A stretch of 8,352 bases of DNA, taken from positions 1 to 8,352 of the forward strand of contig QAKS01000016.1 in NCBI GenBank assembly GCA_003343685.1, in the 5' to 3' direction. Position 1 is the stretch's first letter. The number at the start of each line of letters is the position of its first letter. Below, piece after piece: positions 1-6,416 of this stretch. A program made the translations under genes and the position numbers. The DNA comes from Clostridiales bacterium. Lineage in GTDB: Bacteria; Bacillota; Clostridia; Christensenellales; Christensenellaceae. A model generated the notes under the pieces. It was not told the origin of the DNA. It saw only the letters and a program-made list of their open reading frames with translations, and searched no databases.

Positions 1-1
1 A

Positions 2-1270
2 AGAGGTATCAAAAGCTCATTGAACATTGTTGCCGCCCGTGCGATTATGGATTACACCACATTGGACACGGCCTACGAATATCTCGGCAAACTGGGAATC
101 AGCTACGAGCGCGTCAGCAAGAGCGGCGTTGGTCTGGCTCTCGGTACCAGCGGCATCAGTTCCCTTGAGATGGCGGGTGCATATGCCTGCATTGCAAACG
201 GCGGCACTTACGTGGAGCCTGTTGCCTTTCGCTATGTCCTGGACAGCAGCGGAAACAACTACCTCAAATGCGAGGAATATCAGGATACCCATGAGGTGTT
301 TAAAAAATCCACCGCTTATATGCTCGTTTCCGCTCTCACAGACGCCGTAAAAAACGGGACGGGAACGCGGGCACGCATCAAGGGGATTACCGTCGCCGGC
401 AAGACCGGCACAAATCAGAAAGCCAAAGGCGTATTCTTTGCCGGCATGACGGGCTATTACGTAAGTACCTTATGGGTCGGCCATGACGATGATAAGGCAC
501 TCAGAAAAGGCACAGTCGGCGGAAACGGAGCTGCCCCGCTGTGGCAGAAATACATGTCCATTATTTTAGAGGGCAAGGAAGATAAACCCATTCTGGAGGG
601 TTCCGCAGAGGATTATGGCGTTGTGAAGGCGTCTATCTGTGCACTGTCCTGCATGAAAGCTACCGGAGCCTGCAGCGCTGATGAGATGCACAAACCTGTG
701 ACAGATTATATGCCCGCTGATTCTCCGTTCCTAAAGGATTCCTGCGACTGGCACACAACATCGGGAATTTGCGAGGAATCCGGAATGCTGCCCAGCGAGT
801 ACTGTCCCATTGTCGAATCCGGAGGCGTTGTCAACATTCCCGACAACTCCCCCTATGCCAAATGGTCTGCCGCTGACCTCCGCACATATATTCCCAACAG
901 AATCGGCTCCTCTGCCGTCTGTACCCTTCATACGGCGGAATGGGCAGCCCAGCAGGAGGTAATTCAGGCTGCCGCCGATGACGCCAACGGTGCAATTGCC
1001 GAGGCAAACGCGCTCATCGCCTCCAGCGGAGACCAGATGACAGCGTCCCAGCTCTCTCGGCTGCGCAAGCTGATTTCCGCCGCAGAGTCTGCGATTATAG
1101 CCGAAGAACCGGATGCCGATAAAATTTCACGCGCTGCGGCAAAGCTACGGGACGCGACCTCTGAAATCAGGACGGCTATCCAAAATGCGCAGCCAACGCC
1201 TACTCCCATTCCGGAGCCCGAGCCCGAACCCGAGCCCGAGCCCGATGATGGCGGCGACAATAATGTATGA
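2..1270 (+). CDS. Class A penicillin-binding protein, C-terminal part (5' truncated)
   Basis: This is the C-terminal end of a bifunctional (class A, PBP1A-like) peptidoglycan synthase, which cross-links stem peptides outside the cytoplasmic membrane. The frame is open to the left edge, so the membrane anchor, the glycosyltransferase domain and the SxxK active-site serine lie outside the window. Of the 422 visible residues, 6-8 read SLN (the SxN motif) followed by NIVAARAI, and 134-137 read KTGT (bases 401-412), the third transpeptidase motif. After that come typical end-of-domain sequences (GYYVSTLWVGHDD, APLWQKYM). From about residue 205 a non-catalytic tail begins. It has seven cysteines (about 213-307), then an Ala/Glu-rich, probably helical segment (about 314-395), then a Pro-Thr/Glu-Pro tail ending at residue 422. 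The family assignment is firm; which PBP paralogue it is cannot be told from this part. The tail resembles exported, surface-exposed extensions seen in clostridial PBPs, but its role is unknown. Confidence 0.95.
   Translation, partial: RGIKSSLNIVAARAIMDYTTLDTAYEYLGKLGISYERVSKSGVGLALGTSGISSLEMAGAYACIANGGTYVEPVAFRYVLDSSGNNYLKCEEYQDTHEVFKKSTAYMLVSALTDAVKNGTGTRARIKGITVAGKTGTNQKAKGVFFAGMTGYYVSTLWVGHDDDKALRKGTVGGNGAAPLWQKYMSIILEGKEDKPILEGSAEDYGVVKASICALSCMKATGACSADEMHKPVTDYMPADSPFLKDSCDWHTTSGICEESGMLPSEYCPIVESGGVVNIPDNSPYAKWSAADLRTYIPNRIGSSAVCTLHTAEWAAQQEVIQAAADDANGAIAEANALIASSGDQMTASQLSRLRKLISAAESAIIAEEPDADKISRAAAKLRDATSEIRTAIQNAQPTPTPIPEPEPEPEPEPDDGGDNNV
1214..1243 (+). repeat. Hexanucleotide tandem repeat encoding Glu-Pro tail
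   Basis: There are five consecutive copies of GAGCCC, one of them with the variant GAACCC, at the end of the penicillin-binding protein gene. They encode an alternating Glu-Pro stretch just before the acidic Asp/Gly/Asn C-terminus. The unit is a multiple of three, so gain or loss of copies would change tail length without shifting the frame. An extended, charged linker reaching into the cell wall is a plausible role, but that is inference. Confidence 0.85.
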
Positions 1271-1297
1271 TCTTTCAATTTGAATCAATAAAATTAC

Positions 1298-1319
1298 GCC
1301 CCCGGCATAACCGGGGGGC
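1298..1319 (+). terminator. G+C-rich hairpin, possible terminator after the PBP gene
   Basis: A 7-bp stem CCCCCGG/CCGGGGG (1299-1305 with 1311-1317) closes on a 5-base CATAA loop, 28 bases after the PBP stop codon. The following bases are only A/T-mixed (CATATTATC), so the U-tract is weak for the plus strand. On the minus strand the stem is followed, after a few bases, by a T-rich stretch. It may act as a bidirectional stop between converging transcription units. Position and stem strength support it; the tail does not. Confidence 0.55.
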
Positions 1320-1474
1320 ATATTATCTATATGATTCAAACACGTCTCTGCTTCCATGATCTCCACTCTCACAATTTCCTCGGTATTTTTTCCTATCACT
1401 CTTTTTCTCTCTATGAAACACTTACTTTTGATATTTTAATGCAAATACTATCTGTTGACCCCCCTACTATAAAC

Positions 1475-1516
1475 AAAAAGAGACCGGATATTCATGCAGT
1501 TGTCCAATCTCTTTTT
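1475..1516 (-). terminator. Rho-independent terminator of the ftsQ-xseB run
   Basis: On the minus strand the arms AGAGATTGGA and TCCGGTCTCT form a continuous 10-bp RNA stem with two G-U pairs and a loop of about 14 nt. A run of five U (then GUUU) follows at once, and five A precede the stem. It lies 24 bases beyond the xseB stop codon, as expected for the end of the leftward operon. The flanking A and T runs also make AAAAAGAGA/TCTCTTTTT on the plus strand, so it could stop transcription arriving from the PBP gene too. Confidence 0.85.
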
Positions 1517-1539
1517 ATTCGTTTCCAAGCGTTGTCGTT

Positions 1540-1728
1540 TCACTCTTCAACTGAAATTGCTTTTTGGGCTTCCTCGATTTTTTGATTGCACATTTTAATG
1601 AGACCGTTTCCCTCCCGATACAGCTCCACGGCCTTTTCCAGCTCCGCGCCCTCCTCCAGCTCTCTTACAATATCGCTGATCCGTGCCATGGCATCCTCCA
1701 GCTTGATATGATCCGCATCTTTTTTCAT
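1540..1728 (-). CDS. xseB: Exodeoxyribonuclease VII small subunit
   Basis: XseB is the small, non-catalytic subunit of exonuclease VII, which degrades single-stranded DNA to acid-soluble oligonucleotides in the cytoplasm; several XseB chains bind the helical part of one XseA. The 62-residue product has the family's usual size and helical-hairpin pattern. Residues 11-27 resemble the conserved EDAMxRIxxIVxELEEG region, 31-43 read EKAVELYREGNGL, and 48-56 read NQKIEEAQK. The ATG is preceded by a strong AGGAGG (1734-1739) 5 bases away. It begins 13 bases after the xseA stop and is last in the operon, followed by a terminator. In many Bacillota xseB is followed by ispA and dxs; those genes are absent here. 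Confidence 0.93.
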   Translation of the reverse strand: MKKDADHIKLEDAMARISDIVRELEEGAELEKAVELYREGNGLIKMCNQKIEEAQKAISVEE

Positions 1729-1741
1729 AAGTTCCTCCTAT

Positions 1742-2923
1742 CTATTCCACTGTCGCCCTGATACTTCCGTCAGCAAACCGTATTTCAATTCGGTCTCCCA
1801 CATCCAGATCTGCCGCTCGTTTCACGCCCTTTTCCTTATGTATGACAGCAGCAAAACCCCTTTTCAGTGTCTCAAGAGGGTTCATCCCTTCCAGCTTTGC
1901 CTGCAGTGCCGCCAGACCGATGCGGATGTTCTGCATGGTTTTATCTGCCGCCGCCTGCAGTCTCATGTCCGCCTCAGAACATCGCGTCCGATTTTTATCC
2001 AAAACGGACAGAAACGTCCGCGCCATGCGCTCCGCCGCCCCGTCCGCCGCCGACACATAATAATTTGTCTGAGACGCCAGCGCCGAAAACATTCTGTCCT
2101 CATAAGACGACAACTGCTGGAGCAGCTCCATAATATCGGGGACAGCTATTTCTGCCGCTGCCGACGGTGTCGGCGCACGCTTGTCCGAAACAAAATCGAC
2201 CAGTGTAAAATCCGTCTCATGCCCGACTGCCGATATGAGCGGCGTACTGCACGCAAAAACCGCCCGGGCAATGCGCTCATCGTTAAACACGAACAGATCC
2301 TCCACGGAACCTCCGCCTCTCGCCAATATGGCTACATCCGCTCCGCTCTCTCTGTCCATCTGCGCCAGCTTTTCCACAATGTCCTCCGCCGCCCGTTCTC
2401 CTTGAACGAGTACCGGATAGAGAGCAATCTCGGCCAGCGGATATCTTCTTTTCAGGACGTTTCTGATATCCTGAAGAGCGGCTCCTGTCGGCGAGGTTAC
2501 CACCGCTATTCTTTCCGGAAAATGCGGCAGAGCCTTTTTCATTTCCGGGGCAAACAGCCCCTCCTTTTCCAGCCTGCGCTTCAGCTCCTCATAGGCCAAA
2601 AAGACCTCTCCCACACCGGCCTGCAGCATTCTCTTGACATAGAGTTGGTAGACGCCGTCCCGCGGATATACGGAAACGTCGCCGATCGCCATAACGCTCA
2701 TGCCGTTCTTTGGTGCAAATTCACAGAACCTGCTGTATCCCTTGAACATCACTGCTTTTACCGCCGAGGCGCCGTCTTTCAACGTGAAATAGTAATGTCC
2801 CGAGGAATGGGCCACAAAACCGGAAATTTCTCCCTCCACACAGAGCATTTTCAGATTTCCGTCCCCATCCATCACAGCCTTCAAATAATCATTTAATTCC
2901 GTTACCGTTACCGAGCGCTCCAT
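1742..2923 (-). CDS. xseA: Exodeoxyribonuclease VII large subunit
   Basis: XseA is the catalytic subunit of exonuclease VII, acting on single-stranded DNA ends during repair and turnover. The 393-residue product is close to the usual length for Gram-positive XseA. An N-terminal OB-fold occupies roughly residues 1-105, with GEISGF at 31-36 and SGHYYFTLKDG just after. The catalytic region has VTSPTGAALQDI at 142-153, ARGGGSVEDL at 201-210 and VGHETDFTLVDF at 233-244, followed by the DKRAPTPSAAAE stretch. A helical arm (about 262-345) that would bind XseB precedes the conserved C-terminus (NPLETLKRGFA at 348-358 and the final DGSIRATVE). The start is an ATG that overlaps the sfsA stop codon by one base (TAATG), with GGAGGAA (2926-2932) inside the end of sfsA. 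This implies translational coupling. Gene and start are both well supported. Confidence 0.97.
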   Translation of the reverse strand: MERSVTVTELNDYLKAVMDGDGNLKMLCVEGEISGFVAHSSGHYYFTLKDGASAVKAVMFKGYSRFCEFAPKNGMSVMAIGDVSVYPRDGVYQLYVKRMLQAGVGEVFLAYEELKRRLEKEGLFAPEMKKALPHFPERIAVVTSPTGAALQDIRNVLKRRYPLAEIALYPVLVQGERAAEDIVEKLAQMDRESGADVAILARGGGSVEDLFVFNDERIARAVFACSTPLISAVGHETDFTLVDFVSDKRAPTPSAAAEIAVPDIMELLQQLSSYEDRMFSALASQTNYYVSAADGAAERMARTFLSVLDKNRTRCSEADMRLQAAADKTMQNIRIGLAALQAKLEGMNPLETLKRGFAAVIHKEKGVKRAADLDVGDRIEIRFADGSIRATVE

Positions 2924-3618
2924 TATTCCTCCGTCAGCTCTATTGCAATTTCTCTGTCCAGCGCAATGCTGTCCTCCTTCACCATACAGTCATATGCCGC
3001 AAACATCACGTGCTCCGCCTCTCTCATGGCATCCCCAAACGCCCTGTGCGTCCTGTCGTTTGGTTTCATACGGCAGCATCCCTTGAGCTGTATGACAAAC
3101 AGAACCTCCGCAAACAGCCCTCGCTGCGCGGCCTTTTCCAGCTCTTTGATATGTTTGACTCCGCGTTGCGTCGGCGCGTCCGGAAAATATGCCGTCCCGT
3201 TCCGCTCCAGCGTTACGCCCTTTACTTCGCAGAAGCCAACCGGCTCCCTGTCCCTGCCGACGAACATCAGGTCAATTCTGGAATCCCCGCAGCGCTTTTC
3301 GCTTGCCACACCCACGGCTCCCGGCGGCAATGCCAGCTTCCCATTTCTGAACGCCTCCAAAGCGATTTTATTCGGCGCCTGAGAATCCATATTGACGAGC
3401 ATATCGCCTTTATAGACGGCAATCAGAGAGTAGGCGGTCTTGCGGTTCGGGTTCGCACTCTTTTCCAAAAAAACGCGCGCTCCCCTGACCAGCAGCTCCG
3501 CACATCTGCCCGTATTTCTTACATGCGCCTGTATCTGCTCGCTATCCAGCAGGCACACCGCAATAAATCGGTTCGGGCGTTCCAAAAAAACAGCCTGCCT
3601 GACATTTGCATACGTCAT
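2923..3618 (-). CDS. sfsA: SfsA family DNA/RNA nuclease
   Basis: SfsA was named 'sugar fermentation stimulation protein' in E. coli and is now usually annotated as a DNA/RNA nuclease with a PD-(D/E)xK-like fold. Its physiological role is unsettled. The 231-residue product has an N-terminal OB-like part with the HVRNTGRC motif (residues 32-39) and the acidic, lysine-bearing core of the nuclease half. That core comprises SRID (113-116), EVKGVTLE (131-138) and FPDAPTQRGVKHIKEL (145-160). Asp116, Glu131 and Lys133 are the likely metal-site residues by family analogy. The ATG lies one base after the purB stop codon and has no good Shine-Dalgarno at normal distance (the nearest AAGG is about 17 bases away), so reinitiation by ribosomes finishing purB is likely. 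The start fits the family's N-terminus. Confidence 0.94.
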   Translation of the reverse strand: MTYANVRQAVFLERPNRFIAVCLLDSEQIQAHVRNTGRCAELLVRGARVFLEKSANPNRKTAYSLIAVYKGDMLVNMDSQAPNKIALEAFRNGKLALPPGAVGVASEKRCGDSRIDLMFVGRDREPVGFCEVKGVTLERNGTAYFPDAPTQRGVKHIKELEKAAQRGLFAEVLFVIQLKGCCRMKPNDRTHRAFGDAMREAEHVMFAAYDCMVKEDSIALDREIAIELTEE

Positions 3619-3619
3619 A

Positions 3620-5050
3620 TTACACCGAGACGTCGCCTTCCATTCCGAGAGCCTCTTTGTATTCCTCCAGAATCGGCTGAATCACATCCCGCAAAAACTC
3701 CTCCGTCTGTTCCTCGGCCCTGCCGATAAAGTTTTTTGGCGACATCATTGCTTCGATTTCCTCTGCACTCATGTGAAATGCATTATCCGCCTCAATCATG
3801 TCCAGAAGGTTGTTTTCCAACCCTTCCGCCTTTACGTGCCGCGCCGCCTCCTGAGAATATTCCCGAATTCTCTCATGCAGTTCCTGCCTGTCTCCGCCGC
3901 GTTTGACCGCCTCCATCAGAATCGTCTCTGTTGCCATAAAGGGCAGCTCGCTCATAATCCGCTTTTCTATTACCTTCGGATAGACCACTAAACCGTCCGC
4001 AACGTTCATGTAAATGTTCAGCACCGCATCCGCCGCCAAAAAGCTCTGGGGAATCACCAACCGCTTATTTGCCGAATCATCCAGCGTCCTCTCGAACCAC
4101 TGGGTAGACGCTGTAATCATGGGGCTGGATGCCTGAGAAATGACAAACCTTGCCAGCGATGACATTCTCTCGCTCCTCATAGGGTTTCTCTTATATGCCA
4201 TAGCGGAGGAGCCAATCTGCTTGGACTCAAAGGGCTCCTCAATCTCCTTGAGATTTTGGAGCAGTCTGATATCGTTGCTGAATTTATAGGCGCTGGTACA
4301 GATGTCAGCCAGCAGGTTTACCACGCGGATATCAAATTTTCTCGGATAGGTCTGCCCCGTTACGGCGAAAGCCGCCTTGTATCCCAGCTTGTCCGCCACC
4401 CTCTTTTCCAGCTCCCTTACCTTTTCGCTGTCACCTTCAAACAGCGTCAAAAAGCTGGCCTGCGTTCCCGTCGTTCCCTTTACGCCGCGCAGCTTCAGGG
4501 TGGAGCGGACAAATTTCAACTCGTCCAGATCCATCGTAAGATCCTGCATCCACAGCGTGGCCCGTTTCCCGACCGTCGTCAGCTGCGCCGGTTGATAGTG
4601 CGTAAAGCCCAGCGTCGGCATTGCTTTATACTCCTTCGCAAAGGCCGCCAGCTTGCCGATGACATTGACCAGCTTTTTCTCGATCGCACCCAGCGCCATG
4701 TCCATAACGATGAGATCGGCATTGTCCCCCACATAGCAGCTGGTCGCTCCCAGATGAATAATCCCCTTCGCCTTGGGGCACTGCACCCCAAAGGCATATA
4801 CATGGCTCATCACATCGTGCCGCACCTCGCGCTCCCGCTTCTCCGCAACCTCATAATTGATGTCGTCCGCATGCGCCTTGAGCTCGTCCACCTGCTCTTT
4901 TGAAATAGGCAGGCCCATCTCATGCTCCGCTTCCGCAAGAGCGATCCACAGCTTTCTCCACGTCCTGAACTTCACATCGTCTGAAAAAATATGCGCCATC
5001 TCTTTTGAAGCGTATCTCGTAATCAGCGGGTTTTCATAAATGTCTCTCAT
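3620..5050 (-). CDS. purB: Adenylosuccinate lyase
   Basis: PurB acts twice in purine synthesis: it releases fumarate from SAICAR to give AICAR in the IMP pathway, and from adenylosuccinate to give AMP. It is a cytoplasmic homotetramer of the fumarase/aspartase superfamily. The 476-residue product has all three conserved regions. The first includes RHDVMSH (77-83) and HLGATSCYVGDN (99-110). The second is GFTHYQPAQ (148-156), with the general-acid histidine at 151 by family analogy. The third is the signature loop GSSAMAYKRNP (280-290), carrying the catalytic serine. Length and motif wording match the longer, eukaryote-like ADSL branch common in Clostridia better than the shorter B. subtilis type. 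The ATG has AGGAG (5058-5062) 7 bases upstream, overlapping the end of ftsQ's intergenic gap. It is second in the leftward operon, 13 bases after ftsQ. No purine riboswitch is visible in front of the operon. Confidence 0.98.
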   Translation of the reverse strand: MRDIYENPLITRYASKEMAHIFSDDVKFRTWRKLWIALAEAEHEMGLPISKEQVDELKAHADDINYEVAEKREREVRHDVMSHVYAFGVQCPKAKGIIHLGATSCYVGDNADLIVMDMALGAIEKKLVNVIGKLAAFAKEYKAMPTLGFTHYQPAQLTTVGKRATLWMQDLTMDLDELKFVRSTLKLRGVKGTTGTQASFLTLFEGDSEKVRELEKRVADKLGYKAAFAVTGQTYPRKFDIRVVNLLADICTSAYKFSNDIRLLQNLKEIEEPFESKQIGSSAMAYKRNPMRSERMSSLARFVISQASSPMITASTQWFERTLDDSANKRLVIPQSFLAADAVLNIYMNVADGLVVYPKVIEKRIMSELPFMATETILMEAVKRGGDRQELHERIREYSQEAARHVKAEGLENNLLDMIEADNAFHMSAEEIEAMMSPKNFIGRAEEQTEEFLRDVIQPILEEYKEALGMEGDVSV

Positions 5051-5063
5051 TCCTATTCTCCTA

Positions 5064-6095
5064 TCAGGTTATTATATCTTTGCTCACATCGGAGCCTTCT
5101 TCAAAATACGATATCCTCGCTTTGGACGAGGCGTCCAGCCTTCCTTTCGTTTTTCCTTCCTTTTTCAGGCGCTCCAGCACCTTTGAGGCAAATTTGATTT
5201 TATCGGCGACATCCTTTTCCTCCCCGACCTCAATTGTCATGCCCGCGTCGTTTACCATGACGGCATTATTTTTATTTGTAAAATCCACAGACCTGATTGT
5301 TCCCGCCAGCGTACTGTCATTCAACGCTGCCAGCAGCGCCGTCATAAAGCCCTGCTTCTCCGTGTCGTCCACACGGATTTCATACCCGATTTCGTATGTC
5401 ACCGTGCCCAGCCCATACAGCACGGGTACCTTTAGCGCAGTCTTGATATTTTGCTTTCCGAGGGCAATACCGTTCTCGTCGATCAGCACGTATCGCCCGT
5501 TATGCTCAAACGCGCCGGATACTCTCCGCTTGTTGACGTGAATGACAACGCTGTTCGGAAAATCGTACTCTATACTTCTGTATTCATAATAGGGCTCCGC
5601 ATCAATCTGTTCCTTTGCCTTTTCTCTGTCCACATTAAAAATATGCGTTCCCTGTACCAGCCCGGACAGCGCAATAACATTCTGCGCGTCCTCTCCTTCC
5701 ACACCGTCGACGGCAATATTCTCAACGCGCATATACTGAAAGCAGAAATACCCTATGCCGAAAAGCAGGACAACAGCAATAAACAGCACTGTCAGCCGCT
5801 TTTTTGCAGGAACTTTCTTTTTCCCCGCTTTTTTGTTTTTTCTCCAGATAACCTCGTCCACAACCTCGCGGTTTTTCTTCTTTGCCAAATCGCCGCTTTC
5901 CCGCATCCGTTTGGCGCTTACCGCTTTGTCGCGGTCCATCTCCATATACTCTTTTTGGGAATAGACGCGTTCGTCGTAATATCCGCCCGCCCTCTTTCTT
6001 TTCCGCGCCCGCGCCGCTTCTTCGCGTACACCAAGAGGGCGCTCCCTCCGCGCGCCTTTTTTATTCCCGGTATATTGACTGTTCCGCTTTTTCAT
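5064..6095 (-). CDS. ftsQ: Cell division protein FtsQ/DivIB
   Basis: FtsQ/DivIB is a bitopic membrane protein of the divisome that links FtsL/DivIC-type partners and septal peptidoglycan synthesis. From the ATG at 6095 the product has 343 residues. A very basic cytoplasmic tail covers about residues 1-100, one membrane segment spans about 101-121 (LTVLFIAVVLLFGIGYF), and an extracytoplasmic POTRA domain follows at once. The POTRA starts MRVENIAVDGVEG and includes NSVVIHVNKRRVSGAF near 181-197. The beta domain follows (YVLIDENGIAL, then VPVLYG), with a charged C-terminus. I chose the ATG because AGGTGA (6101-6106) lies 5 bases upstream. An in-frame GTG at 6104 (three residues longer) with AGGA 9 bases upstream is a real alternative. 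It is first in a five-gene leftward run, directly downstream of a TATAAT promoter, away from the dcw cluster where this gene often sits. Confidence 0.92.
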   Translation of the reverse strand: MKKRNSQYTGNKKGARRERPLGVREEAARARKRKRAGGYYDERVYSQKEYMEMDRDKAVSAKRMRESGDLAKKKNREVVDEVIWRKNKKAGKKKVPAKKRLTVLFIAVVLLFGIGYFCFQYMRVENIAVDGVEGEDAQNVIALSGLVQGTHIFNVDREKAKEQIDAEPYYEYRSIEYDFPNSVVIHVNKRRVSGAFEHNGRYVLIDENGIALGKQNIKTALKVPVLYGLGTVTYEIGYEIRVDDTEKQGFMTALLAALNDSTLAGTIRSVDFTNKNNAVMVNDAGMTIEVGEEKDVADKIKFASKVLERLKKEGKTKGRLDASSKARISYFEEGSDVSKDIIT

Positions 6096-6124
6096 ATCAC
6101 TCACCTGCCGACGTCCTGTTTTTG

Positions 6125-6153
6125 ATTATACACTAAAATACAGAAAAATGAAA
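6125..6153 (-). promoter_or_regulatory. Leftward promoter for ftsQ-purB-sfsA-xseA-xseB
   Basis: On the minus strand there is a perfect TATAAT -10 box at 6130-6125, preceded by an A/T-rich spacer. The -35 is poor: TTTCAT at 17-bp spacing or TTCATT at 16 bp. The start point predicted near 6118 leaves a leader of about 23 nt before the ftsQ ATG, so no long regulatory leader is present on this side. No other promoter is evident within the five genes, in keeping with a single transcript. Confidence 0.6.
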
Positions 6154-6219
6154 CATGGCGTCCTCGATTCGTCATAATTCCGCTCTCAGGCATACCGTTT
6201 CAGGCAGGCGATTTTTGAC
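6131..6219. other. Divergent intergenic core with a repeated heptamer
   Basis: This is the stretch between the two back-to-back promoters. I see no gene and no strong hairpin. The heptamer TCAGGCA occurs twice in direct orientation at 6186-6192 and 6200-6206, 14 bases apart. It lies between the two promoters and could be a tandem binding site, but two copies of seven bases may be chance. Confidence 0.3.
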
Positions 6220-6249
6220 TTGTGTTATATTATTGCATTGTGGTATACT
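6220..6249 (+). promoter_or_regulatory. Rightward extended -10 promoter for the topoisomerase gene
   Basis: TGGTATACT at 6241-6249 is an extended -10 element (TGn plus TATACT, five of six consensus bases). A partial -35, TTGTGT at 6220-6225, sits 18 bp upstream. Transcription would start near 6255-6257, giving a leader of about 160 nt before the ATG at 6419. The -35 is weak, but the extended -10 compensates in many Gram-positive promoters. It is back-to-back with the ftsQ promoter, about 110 bp away. Confidence 0.6.
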
Positions 6250-6272
6250 AAGTCACAGTGGATACGAACTCC

Positions 6273-6416
6273 ATGCACCGATCATCTAACAGAAAACCGT
6301 GCGCTTCGTTGTCTCGAAATGCACTTTTTATGTTGAACAAAACGTCTTTGGACAGAATGTCCGAACGGTGCATTTCGTTCGTCGCTTTTTTGCAGAAAAC
6401 GGAGGATAGTTTATAA
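6273..6416 (+). CDS. Possible 47-codon leader ORF
   Basis: An ATG at 6273, about 17 bases after the predicted transcription start, opens a frame of 47 codons that runs through the whole leader. It ends with TAA at 6414-6416, two bases before the topoisomerase ATG. It also extends five codons upstream to a GTG at 6258. There is no convincing Shine-Dalgarno for either start. The product begins MHRSSNRKPCASLSRNALF and resembles nothing I recognise. The ribosome binding site of the next gene lies inside it. A frame this long can occur by chance, so translation is uncertain; if real, it could set the leader's folding or couple translation to the next gene. Confidence 0.2.
   Translation: MHRSSNRKPCASLSRNALFMLNKTSLDRMSERCISFVAFLQKTEDSL
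6401..6406 (+). promoter_or_regulatory. Ribosome binding site of the topoisomerase gene
   Basis: GGAGGA ends 12 bases before the ATG at 6419, which is longer than the usual 5-9. An in-frame TAG at 6407-6409 rules out any upstream start, and the only other close candidate is a GTG at 6422, further away still. The ATG is therefore kept, with somewhat inefficient initiation possible. Confidence 0.7.

Noticed and set aside
1455..1475. Promoter suggested by TTGACC followed by TACTATAAA-like bases
   Set aside because: The two elements are only about seven bases apart, far short of the required spacing, and no gene follows.
1331..1585. Plus-strand open frame of 84 codons in the convergent intergenic region
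   Set aside because: It runs through the operon terminator into xseB, lacks a Shine-Dalgarno, and its composition fits noncoding A/T-rich sequence.
1838..2896. Open frame of about 350 codons on the plus strand inside xseA
   Set aside because: It lies fully opposite the well-supported xseA gene, and its product is Arg/His/Gln-rich, as expected of antisense translation.
6362..6381. CGAACG...CGTTCG palindrome as a LexA (SOS) box
   Set aside because: Gram-positive LexA sites have four bases between GAAC and GTTC; here the gap is ten, and the site is in the leader well downstream of the promoter.
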